6,546 bases of DNA from an uncultured Lachnospiraceae bacterium (GTDB lineage Bacteria; Bacillota; Clostridia; Lachnospirales; Lachnospiraceae), in assembly GCA_910588655.1 (NCBI GenBank), contig CAJUPJ010000075.1, positions 1 to 6,546 on the forward strand. The letters are read 5' to 3'. Below the pieces are notes generated by a model, which was not told where the DNA came from, searched no databases, and worked only from the letters and a program-made list of their open reading frames with translations. Position 1 is the stretch's first letter; each line of letters starts with the position of its first letter. Positions 1 through 5,414 of the stretch are shown piece after piece. A program made the position numbers and the translations under genes.

Positions 1-52
1 ATTTTCCTTTAAAGCATATTTTTTAGGCATTTTTTGCTTAAGTTCGCACTTA
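1..52. other. Unrelated sequence abutting truncated flavodoxin (junction)
   Basis: On the minus strand the flavodoxin reading frame ends in a TAA at 50-52, immediately after the family's conserved YPIWWGEAP stretch. A flavodoxin should run about 60 residues further. The 49 bases beyond show no flavodoxin-like sequence in any frame I could read, are very AT-rich and contain T runs. This looks like the edge of an insertion or a deletion breakpoint. I do not recognise an insertion-sequence terminus here, and too little of the neighbouring DNA is visible to name one. Confidence 0.5.
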
Positions 53-460
53 TGGTGCTTCACCCCACCATATTGGATAACCAATATAAACAACATCTGA
101 TTTTTTAACTGCCTTTTTAATAGAATTTAAGTTTGAGATATCTGGACGTACTGTGCTTTCAGCAGGGCTGTCCGCTGATTCATGTTCTTTAGTTACGCGG
201 CTGTCTTCGTTGCCATAATCAAGGTCATCATCTGTATAAGGTTCTGATGCTTTGATTTCAAGAAGTTTCCCTTTTGTCTTTGTCTTAATTCTCTGTGCTG
301 TTGCCCTGGTTGTACCTGTTCCTGAAAAATAGAGGATTACAATATTTTTCTTCTGTTTTGCCTGTGTAACAGATGCCCCTGTATGGACAGAAGTAACTAA
401 CATTGCAAAAGCCAGGACTAAAGATACTACATTAAATAACTTTTTTCTAAATTCTTTCAT
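50..460 (-). pseudogene. Exported flavodoxin, C-terminally truncated
   Basis: This is a flavodoxin-like FMN-binding protein with a Sec-type signal peptide, so it would act outside the cytoplasmic membrane. Residues 1-8 are basic (MKEFRKKL), residues 9-29 are hydrophobic, and a plausible cleavage site follows Ala29 or Ala34. The FMN phosphate-binding loop is LYFSGTGTT (43-51). A family-typical PYTDDDLDYGNEDSR segment follows (74-88), then VVYIGYPIWW (123-132), where the aromatic residues usually lie near the flavin. The protein ends at residue 136, four residues after the second Trp; the neighbouring flavodoxin has 73 residues after the same point. The missing part includes the last strands and helix of the fold, so stable FMN binding is doubtful. 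The start is an ATG with a modest AAAGGA 11 bases upstream. It lies 72 bases behind the other flavodoxin, on the same strand. Family recognition is strong; loss of function is inferred from the truncation. Confidence 0.85.
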
Positions 461-488
461 AAATTGACCATTCCTTTCTGGATTTATT

Positions 489-516
489 ATTATAATAGAA
501 TTATAACTTGTGTAAG
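489..516 (-). promoter_or_regulatory. Possible promoter for the truncated flavodoxin
   Basis: Read on the minus strand, CTTACA (516-511) is followed after 16 bases by a perfect TATAAT (494-489). A second TATAAT lies at 505-500, inside the spacer. The same stretch forms a 7-bp inverted repeat, TTATAAT/ATTATAA, at 490-496 and 500-506. In DNA this AT-rich such boxes occur by chance, so the flavodoxin may simply be co-transcribed with its upstream neighbour. Confidence 0.3.
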
Positions 517-532
517 CAGATATGGGAAGTTT

Positions 533-1288
533 CTATTTTAGCACTTTTTCGTTAATATAATTCTGGATTTCTGTATTATCTTTTGAAAATAAACCATCAT
601 CCACAGTTGCTCCTTTAGCACATTCTTTAATAAATGAAACGGATTCCTCATACTGTCCCCTGTCCATTGATGCTGACTGGGAAACAGGATAGATTGTCTT
701 GCCTGTAAAATCATAGCTTTCTAAGAATGTACCTACTGTCATTGGTGCAGTATGCCACCATATTGGGTAACAAAGTATAATTTTGCTATATTGTGAAACA
801 GACTGGAGAGGGTCTTTAACTGGTGGTCTTGCATTAGTTTCTGCTTCTGTCTGTGCCTCACCATATGCAACTTCATTATAGTTTGTACTATATGGTGTTT
901 CCCTTTCAATGCGGAAAGAATCTGCACCTGTCTGGTTTATAATGTTTTGTGCAATTCTTTCACTTGTGCCGCTCCATGAAAAATAGGCTACTAAGATTTT
1001 ATTGTCTTCTGGTAAAGTTACATCTGGTGTTGCTGATGGCTCTTGTGTTGGCACTGGTGTTACTGCTGGTTCTTGTGATGGTAAATCTGTTGGTGCAGGT
1101 GTTTCTGTTGCCTGCTTTGCTTTAACAAGTTCATTTTTATTAACACTGGCAACTTGTTTATTTGAAGAACTCCATTTTACATTTTTATTTTTAGCATTTC
1201 TTACAGTAAGTTTCCTGCTCTGTCCGGCATATAATGATATTTTTCTGGTATTTAAAGATACATTCCTGCCCGCTCCATTACCTCTGCT
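533..1288 (-). CDS. Flavodoxin with Pro/Thr linker and BIG2-like N-terminal segment; 5' end lost
   Basis: This frame is open from the stop at 1289-1291 to the TAG at 533-535. Its C-terminal 155 or so residues are a complete flavodoxin-like domain: the FMN loop ILVAYFSWSGTSERIAQNI starts near position 997, CYPIWWHTAPMTVGTFLESY carries the flavin-side aromatics, and a QSAS-type loop comes near the end. Upstream is a low-complexity linker rich in Pro, Thr and Glu (TPAPTDLPSQEPAVTVPTQEP), then a BIG2-like Ig segment with VKWSSSNKQVASVN. Such linkers and BIG2 modules belong to exported cell-surface proteins, so this flavodoxin was probably outside the cell. The frame has no ATG. The only alternative start that I found is a GTG at 1052-1054, inside the linker and without a visible ribosome binding site. 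It would give 173 residues with no signal peptide. A frameshift or deletion has therefore probably separated the gene from its start. The flavodoxin domain itself looks intact. Confidence 0.75.
   Translation of the reverse strand, partial: SRGNGAGRNVSLNTRKISLYAGQSRKLTVRNAKNKNVKWSSSNKQVASVNKNELVKAKQATETPAPTDLPSQEPAVTPVPTQEPSATPDVTLPEDNKILVAYFSWSGTSERIAQNIINQTGADSFRIERETPYSTNYNEVAYGEAQTEAETNARPPVKDPLQSVSQYSKIILCYPIWWHTAPMTVGTFLESYDFTGKTIYPVSQSASMDRGQYEESVSFIKECAKGATVDDGLFSKDNTEIQNYINEKVLK
1106..1270 (-). other. BIG2-like (bacterial Ig-like) segment in the flavodoxin frame
   Basis: Translated in the flavodoxin frame, this stretch reads VSLNTRKISLYAGQSRKL, then a Lys/Asn-rich turn, then VKWSSSNKQVASVN and LVKAK. 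That order (a strand with LxxGxxxKL, then W-SSSN-VA-V, then V-AK) is the usual signature of BIG2 domains in surface proteins of Gram-positive bacteria. The end is slightly short compared with the roughly 75-80 residues of a full domain. It would display or space the flavodoxin from the envelope. I judged this by eye from the motif order. Confidence 0.6.
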
Positions 1289-1428
1289 TCACCGTCTGCC
1301 ACATCTTCCCTGGATAAAGAGAGTGTATTGCTGCTTATATCTGCATCTGGCTGGAGGCTTGAACACCCTGGAAGTATAATCCCTGGTAACCAGGAAGTGT
1401 AACAAATAATGCATGTCTTTTTTTGCCA
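1252..1428 (-). pseudogene. Frame-shifted remnant with a lipobox-like motif
   Basis: A stop-free stretch in the third minus-strand frame bridges the gap between the small membrane ORF upstream and the flavodoxin frame downstream. It contains LPGCSSLQPDADISS, which looks like a lipoprotein cleavage site (Leu-Pro-Gly-Cys) followed by a typical polar start, then LSREDVADGEAEVMERAG. It ends in TAA at 1252-1254, overlapping the start of the flavodoxin frame. It has no credible start codon or hydrophobic leader of its own: the residues before the Cys are WQKKTCIICY and so on. I read it as decayed coding sequence, possibly a former N-terminal part of the flavodoxin protein. The lipobox could be coincidence. 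Confidence 0.35.
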
Positions 1429-1511
1429 TTATAAGAGAGTCTGGAAAATATAATTATTCCAAGCATTACAATAACAAATATTCCTGTAAATTTTTTATTT
1501 ATTATGCTCAT
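1335..1511 (-). CDS. Small single-span membrane ORF, translationally coupled; possibly a broken gene start
   Basis: This ORF encodes 58 residues. It has an excellent start: GGAGGA (1526-1521) lies about nine bases before an ATG that shares its A with the stop of the preceding dehydrogenase (TAATG), so translational coupling is expected. Residues 1-8 are basic and polar (MSIINKKF), and residues 9-23 are a hydrophobic segment fit for one membrane span or a signal peptide. The rest (SYNGKKRHALFVTLPGYQ onward) matches no family I recognise, and the end looks like random read-through. Taken with the two frames that follow it, this may be the authentic beginning of the gene whose later part is the BIG2-flavodoxin, thrown out of frame by indels. 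It could also be the start of a different, deleted gene. Confidence 0.45.
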   Translation of the reverse strand: MSIINKKFTGIFVIVMLGIIIFSRLSYNGKKRHALFVTLPGYQGLYFQGVQASSQMQI

Positions 1512-2569
1512 TAAAAACATTCCTCCAGGATTTCAAGGATTTCTTCCCTTGAAAGTTTCTTGCAGCATCCTGCTGTAAGGTTACATGTACCAGCAACTTT
1601 CTTTAATATACTTTTATCTGTAATCCCCATTTCTGTAAATGTATGTGGCAGCCCCATTTCACGTATGAACTCTTCAAGTGCTTTTATTCCTGCTTCTGCC
1701 AGTTCTTCCTGTGTCTTTCCGTCTGCTGGTATTTCCCATACTTTTTCTGCCATGCGTGCAAACTGTTTTATATTTTCTTTATAGATATGGCGGTAAAGGA
1801 CTGGATGTATAACTGCAAGCCCCTTGCCATGGTTGCAGCCAGTGTATGCACCTAGCTGGTGTTCAATCTGGTGTGCTTGGAAATCTGTTACTTTTCCAAT
1901 TTTAAGAATACCATTTTCTGCCATAGCAGATGCCCACATCAGTTCACTTCTTGCCTCCAGGTTATACATGTCTTCTATAAGTACACGCATATTGCGTATA
2001 ACATTACGCATAACGGCTTCCCCTATTTCATCAGAAAGGTTAATATCCCTTGGTAAGCCAAGGTATGTTTCCATACTGTGGCTTAATGTATCAAATGCTC
2101 CTGAAATAACCTGCCCTGCTGGAAGGGACATTGTATAGCCAGGGTCAAGTACAGCAAAATCTGCATATGCCCCAAAAACTCCTGTTTTCTGGCTGGTATC
2201 TTCATTGGTAATAACTGCTCCATTATTCATTTCTGCCCCTGTGCCTGAAGCAGTTACTATTGCACCCATTGGAAGAAATTCTGTTGGAAATATATGGTCT
2301 TTAAATTCCATTTCCCATATATCTTTATCTGTTACTGCCTGTGCTGCTATAATTTTACAGCAGTCAATAACTGAGCCGCCACCAGCAGCAAGAATGAAGC
2401 TGACGCCTTTTTCCTTTGCAAGTGCCGCACCTTCCTGTACTTTTTTATATGTTGGGTTTGGCATTATTCCTGGAAAATCAACTATTTCTTTTCCTGCTTC
2501 TTTTAAATAGCCACAAATTTTATTATATATACCGCTTTTTTTGATAGAGCCGCCGCCATAAGCAAGCAT
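1511..2569 (-). CDS. Iron-containing alcohol dehydrogenase, N-terminus missing
   Basis: This is a group III (iron-type) alcohol dehydrogenase, which interconverts aldehydes or ketones and alcohols in the cytoplasm using NAD(P)H. Counting from the ATG at 2569 it has 352 residues; family members usually have about 385-390. LAYGGGSIKKSG at the very start normally lies about 35 residues in. The nucleotide-binding AAGGGSVIDCCK is at 61-72 and MGAIVTASGTGAEMN at 101-114. The metal ligands appear complete: Asp160 and His164 (FDTLSHSME), His237 (EHQLGA) and His247 (CNHGKGLA). The frame stays open upstream to 2770, but that extension belongs to the C-terminal end of another dehydrogenase copy, so the first strand of the Rossmann-like domain is lost and folding is doubtful. 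The ATG is preceded only by a weak AGGA about nine bases upstream. The stop overlaps the next ORF as TAATG. The substrate cannot be read from the sequence. Confidence 0.85.
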   Translation of the reverse strand: MLAYGGGSIKKSGIYNKICGYLKEAGKEIVDFPGIMPNPTYKKVQEGAALAKEKGVSFILAAGGGSVIDCCKIIAAQAVTDKDIWEMEFKDHIFPTEFLPMGAIVTASGTGAEMNNGAVITNEDTSQKTGVFGAYADFAVLDPGYTMSLPAGQVISGAFDTLSHSMETYLGLPRDINLSDEIGEAVMRNVIRNMRVLIEDMYNLEARSELMWASAMAENGILKIGKVTDFQAHQIEHQLGAYTGCNHGKGLAVIHPVLYRHIYKENIKQFARMAEKVWEIPADGKTQEELAEAGIKALEEFIREMGLPHTFTEMGITDKSILKKVAGTCNLTAGCCKKLSREEILEILEECF

Positions 2570-2608
2570 AACGGTTTTTCCTGTTTTAGCAAGTTCAAAT
2601 GGCAGTGC

Positions 2609-2722
2609 CTTTTCTGCTGCAGTTTCTTCAATGCTTTTTCCATCCGGGTTAATTCCCCATATATTAACTGCAAAACGCCTGGACTTCTTCAGAATGTTTT
2701 TATAAATATGGCGGTAATAAGC
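2609..2722 (-). pseudogene. C-terminal fragment of a second iron-containing alcohol dehydrogenase
   Basis: In the same frame as the downstream dehydrogenase, but before its ATG, this stretch reads AYYRHIYKNILKKSRRFAVN, then IWGINPDGKSIEETAAEK. It aligns without gaps to residues 258-294 of the intact downstream protein (LYRHIYKENIKQFARMAEKV, then WEIPADGKTQEELAEA), sharing YRHIYK, the Trp, DGK and EE. At the DNA level, 16 of 17 bases match between 2701-2717 and 1780-1796. It is therefore a piece of a tandem paralogue. It runs straight into ALPFELAKTGKTVMLAYGGG, the N-terminal region of the next copy. Its upstream edge overlaps the truncated lipoprotein ORF in another frame. It has no start codon and no complete domain, so it is a deletion remnant. 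Confidence 0.75.
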
Positions 2723-2867
2723 TGGCAGGCTGGTTATATCCTTCTGGTATATATTCCAGTTCCGCTGGAATTATGGTCTTTCCTTTGCTGCCGCCACAAG
2801 CTGCAAGTAACATGCTGATTACAAACCAAGATAATATAAGCCCTGCTTTTTCTTTAAAGAAATACAT
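2700..2867 (-). pseudogene. Lipoprotein gene start, truncated after about 48 residues
   Basis: This is the first gene of the minus-strand cluster. GGGGAC (2878-2873) lies five bases before the ATG. The 55 residues begin with a lipoprotein signal peptide: MYFFKEKAG, then the hydrophobic LILSWFVISMLLAACGG with the lipobox LAAC and the lipidated Cys at position 24. A polar stretch (SKGKTIIPAELEYIPEGYNQ) follows. After roughly residue 48 the DNA changes into the dehydrogenase fragment read out of frame (LLPPYL, stop), so the mature protein is essentially gone. What it was cannot be read directly. From the neighbourhood I would guess a secreted hydrolase or a redox-linked lipoprotein; that is only a guess. 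It is too short to function except as an exported peptide. Confidence 0.65.
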
Positions 2868-2941
2868 ATTATGTCCCCTTTCTCTAATATAAATAACTAC
2901 TGTAATACAGCCAGGGCAAAATACTTTTCGTTCCTGGGATA

Positions 2942-2971
2942 ATAATAAATGAATATAAACTGAAAGTACAA
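2942..2971 (-). promoter_or_regulatory. Candidate promoter of the minus-strand redox cluster
   Basis: Read on the minus strand, TTGTAC (2971-2966) and TATTAT (2947-2942) are separated by 18 bases. Transcription would start near 2935, giving a leader of about 68 bases before the lipoprotein ATG at 2867. The leader contains a small palindrome, CTGTAATACAG (2900-2910), of unknown meaning. The placement fits the inverted repeat just upstream as an activator site. The boxes are imperfect in an AT-rich setting, so confidence is moderate at best. Confidence 0.4.
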
Positions 2972-2979
2972 TAAAAATA

Positions 2980-3007
2980 ATGCAAGCATACTATAACCAG
3001 CTTGCAT
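2980..3007. promoter_or_regulatory. Inverted repeat, probable LysR-type regulator binding site
   Basis: ATGCAAGC (2980-2987) and GCTTGCAT (3000-3007) are perfect complements, 8 bp each, separated by 12 bases. The centre lies about 58 bases upstream of the predicted start of the minus-strand transcript, close to where LysR-type regulators usually hold their recognition site. The regulator gene itself begins 86 bases away on the other strand. I infer that it binds here; no consensus is known for this protein. Confidence 0.55.
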
Positions 3008-3035
3008 ACTGGATTTTTCCATGTTATACTTATAT

Positions 3036-3049
3036 AGTCCATATGGACT
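3036..3049. promoter_or_regulatory. Perfect 14-bp palindrome upstream of the lysR gene
   Basis: AGTCCATATGGACT is perfectly self-complementary. It ends six bases before the TATAAT box of the regulator gene, so a bound protein would block RNA polymerase. An autorepression operator is the natural reading. Its sequence differs from the ATGCAAGC repeat, so either a different contact geometry or a different protein would be needed. An outer pair, TTATAC (3024-3029) and GTATAA (3054-3059), flanks it almost symmetrically. Confidence 0.45.
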
Positions 3050-3054
3050 GGTTG

Positions 3055-3060
3055 TATAAT
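3055..3060 (+). promoter_or_regulatory. -10 box of the lysR promoter
   Basis: A consensus TATAAT lies 33 bases before the ATG at 3093. It would start transcription near 3067 and leave a leader of about 26 bases containing the GGGGGG ribosome binding site. No good -35 hexamer is seen at the expected distance (around 3032-3037, ATATAG), which is compatible with a weak, autoregulated promoter. Confidence 0.5.
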
Positions 3061-3092
3061 TGTCAGACTTCTGCAAAAATGGGGGGCTTAGG

Positions 3093-3935
3093 ATGATAGA
3101 AATATATTTACTTGAGCAGTTAGCCACATTTGAAGAATGTAAAACATTATCAAAGGCAGCAGAAAAACTGCTTGTATCACAGCCTGCACTTAGCCGTTCC
3201 ATGCAGAAATTAGAAGATAAAATAGGAGTCCGGTTATTTGAAAGAAGTAAGAACAGGATATTTTTAAATAAATACGGGAAACTTGCTGCCAGTTACGCAA
3301 GGCAGATTATTAATAAAGAAAATGAAATGATAGAGCATGTCCGTTTCCTGGAATACAGTAACCATACTATTACATTCGGTTCTGCTTCACCTGGACCAAA
3401 TATGTATTACCCACGTATATTATCTAAGATTTACCCTGATAAAGAAATTGTTACAGAATTACAGGATGAAAACCTGCTTCTTGATGGTTTAAACAAGGGA
3501 AATTTCCAGTTTATTTTTCTGCCGCATAAAATATATAGTGAAGACCTTTTTTGTACGGAAGCTGTATGTGAGCACTTGTATTTATCTGTTGTATCCGGGC
3601 ATCCTGCCTCATCGCTTAAAGAGGTTTCTTTTAAAGATATGGACGGTGAGCCATTCCTGATGTATACACATGTAGGTTTCTGGGAAGGCATTGTACGGGA
3701 AAATATGCCTGCTTCAAGGTTTTTGCTGCAGTATGAATATAATGATTTTGAAGAAATTGTTAAAAATACCTCCCTGCCAAGCTTTGCTTCCAGCTTGTTT
3801 ACAGACAAGGCAGTTCCAGGTATGGACAGCCGCAGGACTGTCCCGTTTTCTGACAAGTCTGCATTTGCTACATATTATTTTATATGCAAAAACAGCAGCA
3901 AAAGAATGTACAGGGAGTTTATTGCCAGCCTTTAA
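3093..3935 (+). CDS. LysR-family transcriptional regulator
   Basis: This is a DNA-binding regulator of the LysR family, 280 residues from the ATG at 3093. The N-terminal winged helix-turn-helix is clear: residues 18-37 read TLSKAAEKLLVSQPALSRSM, followed by QKLEDKIGVRLFERSKNRIF and a long linker helix to about residue 85. Residues 90-280 form the effector-binding domain, shown by ITFGSASPGPNMYYP at its first strand. The frame is also open from a TTG at 3060, but the protein normally starts at MIEIYLLEQL, and GGGGGG (3081-3086) sits six bases before this ATG, so I chose 3093. At 280 residues it is slightly short for the family (about 290-300) but has no visible defect. It is transcribed away from the alcohol dehydrogenase/flavodoxin cluster across 225 bases with operator-like repeats, so it most likely controls that cluster and itself. 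The effector is unknown. Confidence 0.9.
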   Translation: MIEIYLLEQLATFEECKTLSKAAEKLLVSQPALSRSMQKLEDKIGVRLFERSKNRIFLNKYGKLAASYARQIINKENEMIEHVRFLEYSNHTITFGSASPGPNMYYPRILSKIYPDKEIVTELQDENLLLDGLNKGNFQFIFLPHKIYSEDLFCTEAVCEHLYLSVVSGHPASSLKEVSFKDMDGEPFLMYTHVGFWEGIVRENMPASRFLLQYEYNDFEEIVKNTSLPSFASSLFTDKAVPGMDSRRTVPFSDKSAFATYYFICKNSSKRMYREFIASL

Positions 3936-3942
3936 GGCTGGC
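3924..3942 (+). terminator. Hairpin at the end of lysR, weak terminator candidate
   Basis: GCCAGCC (3924-3930) and GGCTGGC (3936-3942) form a 7-bp GC-rich stem around a TTTAA loop, and the lysR stop codon lies in the loop. No T run follows on either strand, so it lacks the full mark of an intrinsic terminator. It could still slow polymerase between the two converging genes. No better candidate is visible in 3943-4031. Confidence 0.35.
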
Positions 3943-4031
3943 AGGGCATGTTAATGCAGGATATAATTTAAGGATAAAAGTACAATGCCAAAATGGTTTA
4001 CCCAGTATAACTGTTCTGCATACTGCAATTT

Positions 4032-5414
4032 TTATTTATCTAATATAATTTTATTTACTGCTTCTACCAGGTTTATTACATCCTCTCTTTCTACAAGAGC
4101 AGTAGTTACTCCATTAACAGAAGCAATACAGGAGCTTCCATTATATCTGTATAGTATTATATTAACTTCTGGATAGTTATTGTTATCCAGATATACTGTT
4201 AAGTTTATTTCTTCTTTTTGTGAAGGTTGTTTTTCTGTAAATTTCTCTGCTTTTAAATTTTCAAGTGTATTTTTCAAATTATTAATTTCTAATTCTTCAT
4301 CCTTATAGTAATATGTTCTTTTATCTTTTTTGCCTTTAGATGTAATTGTGTAATTCCCGCCCTCCAGGGAAATATCAATTTTATATATTTCATCCAGGTT
4401 TGCTGGAAGTATTTCCTTATGGCGTAAATCATTGTAAGAAGTTTTAATAAGCTCTTTATAGTCATCAAATGGTATTTTATATATTATTTTTGAATTGCCA
4501 ATACGCACATAAGCCTCTTTTTCTTTATCATCAGATTTTCTTTTTGTGCTTTTTTCTTCTGGTTTGCATCCTGCATTTAAAACGAAGGATTTTATTTTAT
4601 TGCCAGAAGCGGGTTTATATTTTATATTTATGCTTATATCTGGCTGTCCAAGCCCATATTCTTTTAAATCTTTATCTGATGCTTTATATGTTACATAATC
4701 TTCCAGGCTCAGGCTGGTTATTGCACTAAGATAATTATTAACCCTTGTTGTGTCAAGCGGCAGGCTGTTTCCGTCCTGTTCCATAAAATAGACATCATCT
4801 TCAGAATATGCTTTATTATTATTCTCCTTATATGTTATTTTATTATTTTTTTCACCTGTAAATTCTATTTCTTCTACATTATTAAATGCAGGGGTTGTAT
4901 CATGGTCTATAATATCATCAAGTGTTATGTTAAAGTAATCAAGCGGGTCATTTTTTGCCAGGTAAACATTTCCATCACCAATAGAAACATATCTTTCGGA
5001 GTCCATTTTACTGTAGCCGCCAAGCTGGATTTTATAATCCTTGTCCTGTGTTTTTATTTCTATAGTACATTCTGGACTATCAAGCCCATACTGTCCATAA
5101 TTCTGTACTTTTCTTATAATAAATGAGACACCAAATTCTTCAAACTGTTCCAGTAATGTATTAATTTTGTCTTCATTAACTGGAAATTCACTATCATCAT
5201 TATAAGTCCATTTCTGGTCTTTCTGGAAAGATAATTTTCCGGATTTATATTCCCAGGAAAGTGATTTTACTTTGCTGCTTTCAATATTTATTATTACCTG
5301 GCTGCTGTTTTCTATTAATTCTTTGTGCGCTTCGTATTTATTAACAGCAAAGGCAGCAATGCATAGCAGGAATAAAATACCAAGAAGTATATATAATTTT
5401 TTAGTACGCTCCAT
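4032..5414 (-). CDS. DUF4340 domain membrane-anchored protein
   Basis: This 460-residue protein has a short basic N-terminus (MERTKK), one membrane segment at about residues 7-25 (LYILLGILFLLCIAAFAV), and a large extracytoplasmic part rich in Lys, Asp and Asn. It carries the DUF4340 pattern: repeated short strand units such as SLSWEYKSGKLSFQKDQKW, FPVNEDKINTLLEQFEEFG, then YGLDSPECTIEIKT and later YGLGQPDISINIKY, each with the YGL-x-x-P turn. The family is typically encoded after a GldG-like protein, an ABC ATPase and a permease, and is thought to be an accessory part of that transporter; its biochemical role is not known. The start is secure: AAGGAGG (5428-5422) lies seven bases before the ATG. 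Its first 14 bases overlap the end of the GldG-like gene, so the two are co-translated. It looks complete. Confidence 0.85.
   Translation of the reverse strand: MERTKKLYILLGILFLLCIAAFAVNKYEAHKELIENSSQVIINIESSKVKSLSWEYKSGKLSFQKDQKWTYNDDSEFPVNEDKINTLLEQFEEFGVSFIIRKVQNYGQYGLDSPECTIEIKTQDKDYKIQLGGYSKMDSERYVSIGDGNVYLAKNDPLDYFNITLDDIIDHDTTPAFNNVEEIEFTGEKNNKITYKENNNKAYSEDDVYFMEQDGNSLPLDTTRVNNYLSAITSLSLEDYVTYKASDKDLKEYGLGQPDISINIKYKPASGNKIKSFVLNAGCKPEEKSTKRKSDDKEKEAYVRIGNSKIIYKIPFDDYKELIKTSYNDLRHKEILPANLDEIYKIDISLEGGNYTITSKGKKDKRTYYYKDEELEINNLKNTLENLKAEKFTEKQPSQKEEINLTVYLDNNNYPEVNIILYRYNGSSCIASVNGVTTALVEREDVINLVEAVNKIILDK

Noticed and set aside
1002..1379. Plus-strand ORF of 125 codons opposite the flavodoxin linker
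   Set aside because: Its Gly/Val/Ser-rich sequence is simply the antisense of the Pro/Thr linker; it has no ribosome binding site and no recognisable domain, while the minus strand carries clear flavodoxin and BIG2-like motifs.
2868..2935. Possible riboswitch or attenuator in the leader of the minus-strand cluster
   Set aside because: The leader is only about 68 bases with two short stems (CCAGG/CCTGG and CTGTAATACAG) and matches no riboswitch class I know.
2897..3202. Minus-strand ORF across the lysR promoter region
   Set aside because: It overlaps the helix-turn-helix coding part of lysR in antisense, has no family resemblance and no ribosome binding site.
3431..3856. Minus-strand ORF of 141 codons inside lysR
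   Set aside because: Antisense shadow of the LysR effector domain; low-sense Ser/Lys-rich translation without motifs.
4003..4025. CAGTAT/ATACTG inverted repeat considered as a terminator for the DUF4340 gene
   Set aside because: Only 6 bp of AT-rich stem with an 11-base loop and no T run on the minus strand; too weak to call.
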